Assembly: GCA_007258455.2 (NCBI GenBank)
Contig: VDFB02344245.1
Coordinates: 49,267 to 113,266 of the forward strand
Source: Sequoia sempervirens
Taxonomy: Eukaryota; Streptophyta; Pinopsida; Cupressales; Cupressaceae
Direction of reading: 5' to 3'
DNA length: 64,000 nt
Each line of letters begins with the position of its first letter. Position 1 is the stretch's first letter. Below are positions 12,790 to 23,960 of this stretch, piece by piece. The position numbers and the translations under genes were made by a program. The notes beneath the pieces were generated by a model. That model was not told the origin of the DNA. It did not search any database and saw only the letters and a list, made by a program, of their open reading frames with translations.

Positions 12790-13785
12790 AAATTTTGTGA
12801 ACATTGTATTATGGGTAGACAGAAAAGAGTGTCTTTTTTAAGGAATAATTTGAAAAGGGATACAGAAATATAAGATTTGGTGCGTTCTGATGTTTGTGGC
12901 CCATTTAATATAAAATCACTAGGTGGGGCTACTTATTTTGTAATTTTTATTGATGATGCATCAAAAAAGGTGTGGGCTTTCCCTATTAAGAGTAAGGATC
13001 AAGTTTTAGATGTTTTTCAAAAATTTCATATGGCTGTTGAAAGGGAAACTAACAAACTATTGAGATGTATTAAAACAGATAATGGTGGGGACTATTGCTC
13101 CAAAGCCTTCGAAGAATATTGCAGTAAACATGGGATAAAGCATGTAAAAAAAGTTTCTCTCACTCCACAACAAAATGGAACAGCTGAGAGAATGAATCGA
13201 ACAATACTGGAAAAGGTGAGAAGTATGCTTTCAAATTCTAGTTTTCCTAAACATTTTTGGGCAGAGGCTGTTCGAACTGCTTGTTACTTAATAAACCGCT
13301 CTCCCACAACTTCATTAGATGGACGCATTCCCGAAAAGGTGTGGACCGGTAAGGAGTTATATTATTCTCATTTGAAAGTTTTCGGTTGTGAAGCTTATGT
13401 GCACATTCCTAAAGAACAAAGGTCCAAGTTGGATGAAAAATCATTGAAATGTATTTTCTTAGGATATGCTGACAATGAGCTAGGTTATCGGTTGTGGGAT
13501 CCTCTAAAGAGAAGAATTATCAGAAGTAGGGATGTTATTTTTAATGAAGGACAAATGTTTAAAAATACTGACAAAAGTGTGGAGATGCAGAAATTTGTTG
13601 AAATCACAGGACAACAAGAGGAACAAGAAGAAAATATGCCACCTTTACAAGAAGCCACTGCTGGAAATAATGACCAGCCATTACAACATAATGGAAATGA
13701 GGGACAACAAGAAGTAGAAATCGTACAAGAGACATTACAAGAGATTCCAGTTTGCAGATCTACTAGGCCCCAAAAGGTTTCATAG
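12790..13785 (+). pseudogene. copia integrase (DDE core)
   Basis: The segment contains the CX2C half of the zinc finger, a stop near 12871, then a 302-codon open frame with the rve core. The first Asp is in SDVCGP, the second in KTDNGGDY, and the catalytic Glu in NGTAERMNRT. The distal part has the copia-specific blocks SHLKVFGCEAYVHIPKEQR, IFLGYADNELGYRLWDP and IIRSRDVIF, followed by a Glu/Gln-rich linker. It ends at a TAG (13783-13785) just before RYPLSDY, where an intact polyprotein would continue into RT. The resemblance to the Tnt1 integrase places the element in the Tork lineage. Confidence 0.92.
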
Positions 13786-14857
13786 AGATATCCTCTCTCA
13801 GATTATATTTTATTAACTAATGAAGGTGAACCTAGTTGTTTTTTAGGAAGCTTGTCAAGATGAGCATAGTAAAGAATGGCAGAAAGCAATGGAGGATGAA
13901 ATGGATTCTTTGCAAGAAAATAGAACTTGGGAGTTGGTAAAGCTTCCAAAAGGAAGAAAAGCTCTACGAAACAAATGGGTGTACAAGATCAAACATGAGA
14001 GTGATGAGAAGAAGAGATACAAAGTACGGCTGGTCGTGAAGGGATTTGCTTAGAAAGAAGGTATTGACTTTAATGAAATTTTTTCACCTGTTGTTAAAAT
14101 GTCATCCATTAGAGTTATTCTTGGTCTTGTTGCTGCTCTAGATTTAGAATGTGAATAGTTAGATGTAAAGACTGCCTTCCTTCATGGAGAATTAGAAGAG
14201 GAAATTTATATGGAGCAGCCAGAAGGCTTCAAAATGAAAGGTAAAGAGAACTTGGTTTGCAGATTGAAGAAGAGCCTCTATGGATTAAAATAGGCACCTC
14301 GCCAATGGTATAAGAAATTTGATTCTTTTATGTTGGAGCATGGTTTTAATAGGCTCGAGACTGATCATTGTGTCTACATCATGCGATATGATCAGGACAA
14401 GTACATTATATTATTGTTATATGTGGATGATATGTTAGTTGTTGGACATGATAAGAATATGATTAACAAGTTGAAGAAGGATTTGAGCAGCCAGTTTGCA
14501 ATGAAGGATTTGGGTCTAGTACAACAAATATTGGGCATGAAGATCATTCATGATAGAAAAATGAAAAAGTTGTGGCTGTCACAAGAAAAGTATATTGAGA
14601 AGGTGCTTGACCGATTTAATATGCAGTATGCCAAACCAGTTGGTACACCTCTTGCTTCCCATTTCAAATTAAATTCTGCTTCATGCCCTTGTAATGATAA
14701 GGAGAAGGAAGAAATGAACAATATTCCTTATGCTTCAGCAGTCGGTAGTTTAATGTATGCCATGGTATGCACACGACCGGACATTGCACATTCAGTGGGA
14801 GTAGTTAGCAGGTTTCTTGCCAATCCAGGAAAACAACACTGGCAAGCAGTGAAATAG
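13786..14857 (+). pseudogene. copia reverse transcriptase (RVT_2)
   Basis: RVT_2 blocks appear in order: [48 protein letters not shown] and the polymerase core LLLYVDDMLVVG (YVDD near 14421). Stops interrupt the frame near 14051, 14155, 14290 and at 14855. The first three sit where the family has Gln and are CAG-to-TAG changes. The last looks like TGG to TAG in the RT/RNase H linker. Confidence 0.92.
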
Positions 14858-15385
14858 ATGTTAAGATACCTTAAGGGTACTTGTCATTACTATTTATGTT
14901 TTGATCATGCTAATATGGTGTTTGAAGGTTTTACAGATGTAGATATGGCTGGAGATTTGGACACTAGAAAGTCCACCACTAGTTATCTATATACATTTGT
15001 AGGAGCAGCAGTGTCTTGGGTATCTAAGCTACAAAAAATAGTAGCTCTCTCCACAACAGAGGCAGAATACATAGCTGCAACTGAAGCGTGCAAAGAGATG
15101 TTGTGGATACAATGATTTCTTGGAGAGTTGGGCATAAAACAAGACAAGTATGTGCTATATTGTGATAGTTAGAGTGCCATTCACTTGGCGAAAAATCCAG
15201 CTTTTCACTCACGAACGAAACACATTGACTTAACGTATCATTGGATTAGGCAGGTGTTGGAGGAAGGAAAGCTACACTTGGAAAAGATCCATACAGCTGA
15301 GAACCCTGCAGATATGTTTACAAAAATACTGCCAAAAGCCAAGAAAGAGTTATGTAGGAGCTTGGCAAGCCTGCAGATGACTTGA
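14858..15385 (+). pseudogene. copia RNase H and C-terminus
   Basis: This segment contains MLRYLKGT, FTDVDMAGDLDTRKSTTSYL (first Asp), LSTTEAEYIAATEACKEMLW (Glu) and CDS-SAIHLAKNPAFHSRTKHID (second Asp). It ends in the typical NPADMFTKILPKAK tail. Stops interrupt at 15113-15115 (CGA to TGA type) and near 15171 (CAG to TAG type, after CDS). The normal polyprotein terminus is close to 15385. Confidence 0.9.
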
Positions 15386-15465
15386 TGCGTAGGCTTGGGC
15401 AAGGATCAATAGCAAAAAGGATCATCTACAATTGCAGTTTGCTATCCAGGAGCCTTGTATTTAGC

Positions 15466-15479
15466 TTCAAGTGGGAGAA
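15466..15479 (+). other. Polypurine tract of copia element
   Basis: TTCAAGTGGGAGAA abuts the TG of the 3' LTR. The same string occurs again inside each LTR about 40 bp downstream, next to a second TGTTAG. Confidence 0.85.
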
Positions 15480-15939
15480 TGTTAGTTGTGAAGGCTAAAT
15501 TTAGCTTCAAGTGGGAGAATGTTAGTTTTCTGAAGACTAAATTTAAAAATCAAGAAAATTCTATTTTGAATTAAGAAAAATCTAATTCGAATAGAAATCA
15601 AGAAACTTCTATTTCGAATTAAGAAAAATCTAATTCGAATAGAAACTCCTCGTATTATCCAGAAACTTCTTCTTTCGAAAGCTTTTTATAAATATGTCAA
15701 TATTTATCTCTCCTATGGATTATTGATGAAGTATGATTTTCAAAAAGCTCCTGATGTAAAAGATTTTCTAAGATAATAAAAGCTATTGATCCTTGCCCCA
15801 TGGTTTTTCCTCCACATTGGAGGTTTTCCACGTAATCTTTGTGTTATTATCAATGTCTTATTTGCTGTCTACTTTATTTACTATGTTTTAATTTTATTGT
15901 TGCTGTTATTATTTTTATTCTAGTTTAAATTACATAACA
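15480..15939 (+). repeat. 3' LTR of copia element
   Basis: This is the 460-bp partner of the 5' LTR, with the same internal duplications and about 14 mismatches. It ends TACATAACA at 15939, directly against GH17 coding sequence. Confidence 0.95.
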
Positions 15940-16297
15940 GCGTGGATGTTTTCCATGGCAGGAAAGAGACTAGTTGTGTAGGGTGTGTCAGGTAGTATCT
16001 CATTTCCCACTGAGATGTATTTGATCTTGGTTGAGGGGTAGTAGGGCTGAATGTTGTTTGCAACCCATTGGTTTGTTGTCTCTTGGGTAGATGCAATGTT
16101 AGGGAGGTCCTCATTGAGGACTCCCACTGTTACTTCTATACCTGTGTTTTGGAATGCTTGAAGAGCCTCCTGATCAGGATTGTATACTCTCACTTTGCCA
16201 ATTTTGTTGGAAGTGTACATGGCAACCACTTCAGCTGTAGGTAGTAAGTTGTCAGCCACCGTTCCATAGCATACTCCTATGCTTTGTGCTTCTGCAC
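15940..16297 (-). pseudogene. Glucan endo-1,3-beta-glucosidase (GH17), N-terminal part of exon 2
   Basis: This is the N-terminal half of the same GH17 gene. It begins after a good splice acceptor (CTTGCAG, AG at 16298-16299) and opens with AEAQSIGVCYGTVADNLLP, the usual start of the mature enzyme. It contains YISVGNEI with the proton-donor Glu and runs to ...AMENIHA, where the copia LTR interrupts it. Plant GH17 genes typically have a phase-1 intron in the signal-peptide region, and the acceptor here is in that phase. The open frame continues upstream to 16352, but that part looks like intron read-through. With 10299-10903 it would total about 320 residues, normal for the family. Confidence 0.88.
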
Positions 16298-16399
16298 CTG
16301 CAAGGATGGTCAAGAACCAGTTAGCTAAGAGAAAGGATGAGGTCCCCACCACAGCTCAATTCCTATAATAGGTGCAATTGGGTCTGAGTTTATCAGGTA

Positions 16400-18500
16400 A
16401 TTTTAACAAAATGGATTCCCTTAAAATCTCAAGTGGTAATGGTACTTATGCTTTTTATTTATTTTTAAATAATTTTTATTAATTAAATAAAGGATAGTTC
16501 AATTTTCAAAAGAGAAAAAAAAAGGTGGTAGAGGTACATCTACTAAATCTAATTGGATGAGGTTTAACAAAAGACCGTCAAACACAAAAATGAAATAACA
16601 AAAAGGTCAACCCATACAAAGTTTGAAACATCTTTAGCTAGAAATATCTTATTGTTACAAATAAATAAATATAAAATTAATATTTCAATTATAAAATTAA
16701 TTTAAATATTTTATTTATTATAATTGTAATAGTTATAATTTAAATATTTTCAGGATGATGATGCTCTCAAAATATTCTACAAATAAATTTTCACTTATAT
16801 CATTCTCCATGTCATGGCTAGGCACTAGAGATCTACTAAGAATGGAGATGTGACTGAAAAATCTTTTAAGTTCTAAAAAATTCAAATAAAGATGCAAACA
16901 TCTTGGCATTTCAATGTCTTTTATAGAAACAATAATATGCTCCTAGATCCCATATCAACAAAAATGTTTAAAAAATAGTATAATCCAAGATTTTTTTGTT
17001 TGACCTATGAATCATTTGTCCTTAAAAAAATAAATAAAAAATTTTAATCATTATATTAAACACTTTTTATAAAAGTTGTTAGGAGAGAGGACCTCATAGT
17101 TGAGCATTCTAATTTCACGTTTCTCAAATTCTTATAGAAAAATTTCAAATCACTCACAATTTTGTACAGCATCTTACGTGACAAGTCCTCTACTTATAAC
17201 TAAGGTTTCCTCTGCTTATAACTAAGGTTTCAAGGCCATATTAGTATGCTTTTTGTCGAGGTGTCCAAAAAAGCCAAAAATAAATGAGACAAATAGTTGT
17301 GTATTTAAGTCATGTATTATTGGTGCGCTAATGTGGCATCACACGATTTGTTGTTTTTTAGATCTAAGGAATACATTTCATTCAATTATGGATAGTCATC
17401 ATCAACACTAACAAGTTTAAAGTCACAACTATTGATCTAATATTGTTAAAAATATTGGATATTAAACCAACAAATACTATAACAACTATTACAACATGCT
17501 CAAGTACTAGGTCTTCTCTCCTATAAGAACAAAGCTCAAAACTCAACTAGAATTAAAAGAGCCCATCTTTGTTATCATTGTTGGCCAAGATGATCAGCTC
17601 ATTATAACTGTGTTGAAAGAACATATCTATCCTGTAGACTAATTTGCATATTTTTATAATCTGAAACAGTAATGAAAACATTATAAAAAAAAAACTTTGA
17701 AATTTTAATAGATTGAATCACAACAACATATACAGATATTCGTTAAAAATTTAAAATCACAGAACATTCACCATAGAATCCAATGGTTATGTAAGCAAAA
17801 GCAAATATAGAGGAAGATGATCACCGTAAAAAGCCAACACCGTGCAAAGGAAGAGTCTGAACAGCATGGAAGAAATGAAATGAATGGAATTCCTGTCACC
17901 GGAACATCTCTTCATCTCGAAGATAACTGGAAGAAGACACCTGAAAGCACACGATTGTATGCAATTGTGATTAGATACCCAGTCAAATACCCATTTTTTT
18001 AGACTGAAAAAAATGCATTGCCTTAAAAGCACAAATCTCTATTTTAAAATCAAACCTACATGATTGATGAGTAGCCCAAATGTCTGTAACCACATACAAT
18101 TCCCTTTTACGAATATTTGATACAACTAGCATACATATATGAAATATTAATATATATAGAATACGCCGAGAGTTATCATAATATAGAATACGCCCAGAGT
18201 TATCATAATTGAGGTATCTATTGCATTACTATTAGAACTATTATTAGTTTTAATTTTAATATTATAAAATTAGTTAGGGTTTGTATTAGGGTTAAGGTTA
18301 GTGTTATTTTTAAAATAAGGTTACTCTAAAATTTTGTTTACAATTTATATAGGGTTAGGGTTAGAATTTACACAAGGTTAAATTAAGGTTTTGGCTAGGG
18401 TTGAATTAGAGTTAGTCTAATGTTTTCATAATTGTTAATTGTTTATTTCAATTCTCATATATAAGACTCTCGATTAAAAAAAAATGCCACCTAAAATTAC
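16400..18500. other. AT-rich stretch, probably GH17 intron 1 and upstream region
   Basis: Apart from the candidate exon 1 near 17.85 kb I see no coding signal. At 18255-18420 there are scattered TTAGGG/TAGGGTT-like words (for example tagggttagggttag near 18354), reminiscent of a decayed interstitial telomeric repeat. They are too degenerate to call firmly. Confidence 0.4.
17825..17867 (-). CDS. Candidate exon 1 (signal peptide) of the GH17 gene
   Basis: A minus-strand ATG at 17867 opens MLFRLFLCTVLAFY, a short basic-then-hydrophobic segment typical of a secretory signal. A GT at 17824-17823 would leave one base in phase with the GH17 exon 2 acceptor, giving Gly-Ala-Glu-Ala-Gln at the junction. 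The implied intron is about 1.5 kb. The donor (GTGATC) is weak and a short hydrophobic ORF can occur by chance, so this is only a candidate. Confidence 0.3.
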
Positions 18501-18514
18501 TCACAATTTTTTTT

Positions 18515-18712
18515 GCAAGTTTTTCTTTTCAACATTGTGGACTCTTAAAAGCTTATAATATTTTAAAGAAACATTATGACTGTTGAATCCAATGCAACAA
18601 AAATAAATTGCTAGTAAGTTTTTTTTTTCAACATTGTGGACTCTTAAAAGCTTATAATATTTTAAAGAAACATTATGACTACTGAATGCAATGCAACAAA
18701 AATAAATTACAA
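18515..18712 (+). repeat. 99-bp tandem duplication
   Basis: Two nearly identical copies share 'aacattgtggactcttaaaa' starting at 18531 and 18630. They continue through 'gcttataatattttaaag' and 'caatgcaacaaaaataaatt' with only a few substitutions. The locus is non-coding. Confidence 0.85.
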
Positions 18713-19391
18713 GCATTTGTAATTATTAGAGATAATTGATATAAATTCATTATTGGTTTTTTTCTTATCTTTAATTGATATTAATTCATTATTTCTTTTT
18801 CTCTTATCTTTACATGTAATTAGGGCTAAAATATTAAAGTTGATGTAATAAAACATATAAATCAAACCCTAATAAACAATGAAGTACAAATGAGCATAAA
18901 GACATAAAGCATAAAACAATATTACCAAATTTTGATGCCACCATTGATTCACCTCCATTGCACTTCTCCATTTTGCTTGAATATGATAACTACCCTCAAA
19001 TTTGAGTGTGCAATGATAAGTCTATGAGTAGCAAAATATTAAAGATTGTTGTCTCACACTAGCAACATGTACTTGCATAATATATGTAGATCATGAAAAT
19101 GACAAGGGTAAGGTCTTTTACAGAAAAAATAAATTTGAATGAATGGTTGAGATTGGATGCCAATAAGATGTCTTAATCAAAGATTGAAAGTTGTAGTATG
19201 AAATAGGGTTAGGGAAAAATTAGGGCAATGATAAGGATTAATGGCCAAGATTGAATTAAGATAATTCAATCAAGGGCCAAGATTAAATGAGATGTCCACA
19301 GATAAGATGTGATGTGGAAGATAAGATTGCCACAGATAAAGAGGTGATAGGAGGAATTAAATAATAAAGATTATTTAATTTAGTGGCCAAT

Positions 19392-19745
19392 GAATAATTA
19401 AATAATTAAAATAATTATTTAATTATAGAGGAATGTGACAAAGGAGGAATCATTTTGAATTAAATTCAAGATAGTGGACCAAATTAAGTAAATAAAATTT
19501 ATTTAATTTAGGAGAGAAAAGGCTAATGAATAATTAAATAATTAAAATAATTATTTAATTATAGAGGAATGTGACAAAGGAGGAATCATTTTGAATTAAA
19601 TTCAAGATAGTGGACCAAATTAAGTAAATAAAATTTATTTAACTTAGGAGAGAAAAGGCTAATGCATAATTAAATAATTAAAATAATTATTTAATTATAG
19701 TGGAAAATGGACAAAAATTAAATAAATAAGAATTTATTTAATTTT
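19392..19745 (+). repeat. 136-bp tandem repeat, about 2.6 copies
   Basis: Copies begin at 19392, 19528 and 19664 with an exact 136-bp period. Each starts with a palindromic block (aattaaataattaaaataat...tatttaattata), then gaggaatgtgacaaaggagg and a gtggaccaaattaag segment. The first two copies are almost identical, which indicates recent duplication. The third degrades after its palindromic part. Confidence 0.88.
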
Positions 19746-21149
19746 AGAAAAAACAGGACTTAATATAGAAATGAATTAATGAAATAATTAAAAAATAATT
19801 AATTAATAAAAGACATATGACATTAGAAAATAATTAAATAATTAAATAATTAAAATTATTTAATTATGAAGAATGAAAGGGGAAATAATGGAGAAAGTAA
19901 GAGTTGCAGGCTTTAGGACAATTTTTAGTGTCTACATTTTATTGTTGTTTGAAACAATACAATTTATCATGTCGTGTCAAAGAAATTCAGTTAGATCATG
20001 CCCCAGTGTAAAGACGATGAAGAAGGATGACAAGGAGAGTTGTGGCATGCCCCCTCAAGAGGACATGTGGGTTCAAAGAACAGGAGTTTTCTCTCGAAAT
20101 GGATAAGAGGAAAATAGATAAGTGGCATAGAAGAAATGTTAGCATGGAGGATATGGATGTTAGTGGAGACAACTTTAAAGATGCATATTTTTTTAGACAA
20201 GACTCTACACTAATCATCATTGGGTGGTAGAATGACATAAATGGACAACAAACACCATGGTATGACATAGACCAAGGTGTGCAAGGTCATCCACTCACAA
20301 AACAAATGTTTGCAGACAATGAATGTCCTAACTCATACTAAGGGCCAAGTTGCTCCAGTATTTTTGCCAAGACAATTTGTAGACAATTGTCAAAGCAAAA
20401 CAAAATAGGTAATGGGATGTCATCACACCTTTAAATCCTTCATGGGACATACTTGAGGTAGCTAGTAACATGACCAAGAAACAAAATAAACTAGCAAAAA
20501 ATAGACAAAATAGACCAGAAAAATCAATAATCATTCAATGTGTTTTCCAATATTTGCTTGTCGAAGATTGTTTGCATGATGGTTTGACAGTGTGATAGTT
20601 TGACAATTTTGATAGTTTTGATGGTGTCTATCATTAGGAAGGACACATCCTAAAAAGGAAAATGACATTTTGATGAGGTTCAAGTCCAAGAAGGAAAATG
20701 ACATTAGGAAGGACACATCCTAAAAAGGAAAATGACATCTTGGAGAGGACCAAAGAATGATGAGATTGACATTGTTTTGATAATTTGACTAATTTTTACT
20801 GTATGACTAATTGGACTATGTTGTCTGAGTTTAACTTAATGACTAATTGGACTATAATGTCTGTTGGTTCACGATTTGAATGTGAACATTTTTTTGACTA
20901 TCTTGTGTTTGAGTGTGACTATGTATGACGAAAGTTGACTTTGTGCGAGGAGATTGACAATGTTTGACTTATTTGACCGATGTGACATAATGTTTGACGA
21001 GATGAACATTATCTAACTTATTTGACTAATGTGACTATGTTTGCCTTATTTGATTTGTGTGATGAATGTCGACTCATGATTTTGGGATTTTTAAGAGTTA
21101 TTTGGATGTTTCTTGTATTCTACAGATATTTGGATTTTTTTTTTAATTT

Positions 21150-21302
21150 TTGACATTTATGATTTCTTTTTTATTTTTGACATTTTATGATTTTTTTGGC
21201 TTTTTGACATTTTATGATTTTTTTTGGCTTTTTGACATTTTATGGTTTTTTTTCGCTTTTTGACATTTTATGGTTTTTTTGGCTCTTTGACATTTTATGT
21301 AT
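21150..21302 (+). repeat. 28-bp minisatellite GACATTTTATG-T8-GGCTTTTT
   Basis: Five to six copies of 'gacattttatgattttttttggcttttt' begin near 21150, 21179, 21207, 21235, 21263 and 21290, with a period of about 28 bp. A fragment of the same repeat reappears at 34090-34130, embedded in a 5S repeat unit at the far edge of the array. This ties the two flanks together. Confidence 0.85.
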
Positions 21303-21659
21303 ATGAATTATGTCGAGGACAAACATGATTTTTCCCCTAGTCAAGTTGAATACCAATTGAAAGGTAATGATGATGATGACATTGTTTGGCATGGGAGGTT
21401 GTATTTGGAATGACATCTTTTCAAAACTAAATGACATGATGGAGTATCCTCAGACCATTTAACAAGGGAAAACCAAGATAGGTGATAGACATGAAAGGAT
21501 GGTAGGTGGACTTTGATAAAAGATAGGGGACATGAGAATGGAGATATCGTCATATGTCTTCTATTAATTAAATAATTTTTAATTATTTAATTAATTAATT
21601 TCTAAATTTATTTCTTTGTAATTAGTTAAATAATTTTATTTATTTAATTACGTCACTAA

Positions 21660-22180
21660 TTATTTCAGCATGTATGTGAAATGGTACTCCCCAAACAGGT
21701 CTTTTGATAATTGGAGAAATTGTTAAAGCAATTTTAATTGACTCAAAAGATTTTTGACAAGCATTTGTCCATATAAACTCATCTTTTTTTACCAATGTAT
21801 TTAACAAAGGTCCAACAATTTTACTAAACCCTTCAATAAAACTTTTGTAATATCTGACATGCCCAAGGAAGCTACAAATGCCTGTTTGGTTTATAGGGAT
21901 CTCAATGTTTTGAATAATTTCAACTTTCTTGGATTCAACTTTTATTCCCTCTTTTTAGATGTGATGTCCCAGAATAATACCTTTTGTCATTATAATTGAA
22001 TTTTTTTCATGATTTAGGGGTAACCTTTGATGTTTACATCTTTGTAAAACCTTTTCTAAGTTTTGAAGTGGTTCCTCAAATGTTTTTACATGAACTATAA
22101 AGTCATCCATATAAACTTCAACACACGAAGTGGTGAAATCTACAAAGATAGTAAGGACCACTCTTTCAAAAGTGCTTGGT
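21660..22180 (-). pseudogene. RT module 1 (gypsy RT C-half plus start of RNase H)
   Basis: On the minus strand this reads ...VVLTIFVDFTTSCVEVYMDDFIVH (YMDD catalytic box), then LEKVLQRCKHQRLPLNHEK, GIILGHHI, GICSFLGHVGYYKSFIEGF (RT thumb and connection) and the first RNase H residues near FIWTNACQKSFE. A stop follows GHHI (tag at 21955-21957, TCA/CAA-type change). The fragment starts at the NAPTT-F position of gypsy RT and stops early in RNase H, so it never encoded a complete enzyme. Confidence 0.9.
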
Positions 22181-22181
22181 T

Positions 22182-23332
22182 GGCGCTCATCAATTGATAA
22201 GTAGGAGGTATTTTTCCACAGCGAGTCAAATTATGATATTGCTATCATGATTCAACCGTGTAGTTTCGAGTCAAACTCATTGACCCATGTTTCATGAGTA
22301 GTAGTTCAACAAGAACCCATCTCTCATGATATCGAATGGTCCACTTAGCACTCATTGCATCTAGGTGATGCTCACAGAGGTGAAGCACTGGTCCGTCCCG
22401 GGAGGTCACCCATCCCAGTACTGCTCCAACTCAAGCGCGCTTAACCAGGGAGTTTTCTCCAAGGTTAAGCCCGCTTGAGTTGTTACCCCATTTGCAAAAC
22501 CTTCAGCAAGTGTTGTGCCTTATGAACCATTCATAATAGAGCCCCTTTAGCTCATCAATTGATAAGTAGGAGGTATTTTTCCACAGCGTGTCAAATTATG
22601 ATATTGCTATCAGGATTCAACCGTGTAGTTTCGAGTCAAACTCATTGACCCATGTTTCATGAGTAGTGGTCCAACAAGAACCCATCTCTCATGATATCGA
22701 ATGGTCCACTTAGCACTCATTGCATCTAGGTGATGCTCACAGAGGTGAAGCACTAGTCCATCAGGAGGTCACCCATCCCGATCTTGCTCTAGCTCAGCGG
22801 CAACCAGGAGTTTTCTCCAAGGTTAAGCCCATTGAGTTGTTACCATTTGCAAAACCTTTAGCAAGTGTTGTGCCTTATGAACCATTCATAATAGAGCCCC
22901 TTTAGCTCATCAATTGATAAGTAGGAGGTATTTTCCACCGCAGTCAAATTATGATATTGCTATCGGGGATTCAACCGTGTAGTTTAGTCAAACTCATTGA
23001 CCCATGTTTCATGAGTAGTGGTTCAACAAGAACCCATCTCTCATGATATCGAATGGTCCCTTAGCACTCATTGCATCTAGGTGATGCTCACAGAGGTGAA
23101 GCATTGGGGAGGTCACCCATCCATCTTGCTCGGCTCAAGCGCCTTAACGAGGGGAGTTTTGTCCAAAGGTTAAGCCAGCTTGAGTTATTACCCATTGCAA
23201 AACCTTCAACAAGTGTTGTGCCTTATGAACCATTCATAATAGAGCCCCTTTAGCTCATCAATTGATAAGTAGGAGGTATTTTTCCACAACGAGTCAAATT
23301 ATGATATTGCTATCAGGATTCAACCCATACAT
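22182..23332 (-). repeat. 5S-repeat block 1: three units plus a partial
   Basis: Units run about 22182-22548, 22549-22903 and 22904-23251, followed by a ~80-bp truncated unit. Unit 1 has an intact 5S core near 22391-22456. Units 2 and 3 are shortened (355 and 348 bp) by small deletions clustered in the GC-rich 5S core, while their flanks stay nearly identical to unit 1. Confidence 0.88.
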
Positions 23333-23444
23333 TAATTCATTCAAATTATTTCCACAGCGAGTCAAATTATTTAATTAATTCATTTCTATATTTATTTCTT
23401 CGTAATTAATTAAATAATTTTATTTAGTTAATTACATCACTAAT

Positions 23445-23960
23445 TATTTCAGCATGTATGTGAAATGGTACTCCCCAAACAGGTCCTTTGATAATTGGAG
23501 AAATTGTTAAAGCAATTTTAATTGACTCAAAATATTTTTGACAAGCGTTTGCCCATATAAACTCATCTTTTTTTACCAGTGTATTTAACAAAGGTCCAAA
23601 AATTTTAATAAACCCTTCAATAAAACTTTTGTAATATCCGACATGCCCAAGGAAGCTACAAATGCCTGTTTGGTTTATAGGGATCTCAATGCTTTGAATA
23701 ATTTCAACTTTCTTGGGGTCAACTTATATTCTCTCTTTTGAGATGTGATGTCCCAAAATAATACATTTTGTCATTATAATTGAATTTTTTTCATGATTTA
23801 GGGGTAACCTTTGATGTTTACATCTTTGTAAAACCTTTTCTAAGTTTTGAAGTGGTTCCTCAAATGTTTTTACATGAACTATAAAGTCATCCATATAAAC
23901 TTCAACACACGAAGTGGTGAAATCTACAAAGATAGTAAGGACCACTCTTTCAAAAGTGCT
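23445..23960 (-). pseudogene. RT module 2
   Basis: This is the same RT slice as module 1, with the YMDDF box and HHISKERI. The frame breaks just after ISKERI. A TACATTT reading (CIILGHH) replaces GIILGHH. Confidence 0.88.

Larger units (their letters stand above)
10904..15939 (+). mobile_element. Ty1/copia LTR retrotransposon, Tork/Tnt1-like, degenerate but full-length
   Basis: The element has 460-bp LTRs (10904-11363 and 15480-15939) starting TGTTAG and ending AACA. It has a perfect 12-nt tRNA-iMet PBS, a PPT (TTCAAGTGGGAGAA at 15466-15479), and gag-PR-INT-RT-RH in copia order. The LTRs differ at about 14 positions by eye (~3%), so it is not very recent. It lies antisense inside the GH17 exon. 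No 5-bp target duplication is visible (left flank ...gtgctg, right flank gcgtgg...). At least eight in-frame stops and one frameshift show it cannot encode its own mobilisation. The integrase and post-integrase region resemble tobacco Tnt1 from my memory of the family. Confidence 0.95.

Noticed and set aside
16298..16352. MVGTSSFLLANWFLTI as the GH17 signal peptide and start
   Set aside because: A good splice acceptor (CTTGCAG) lies between it and AEAQSIGVCYG, and plant GH17 genes have an intron there, so this is probably intron read-through.
18255..18420. Interstitial telomere repeat
   Set aside because: Only scattered TAGGGTT words with no run of three or more perfect TTTAGGG units. Suggestive but not callable.
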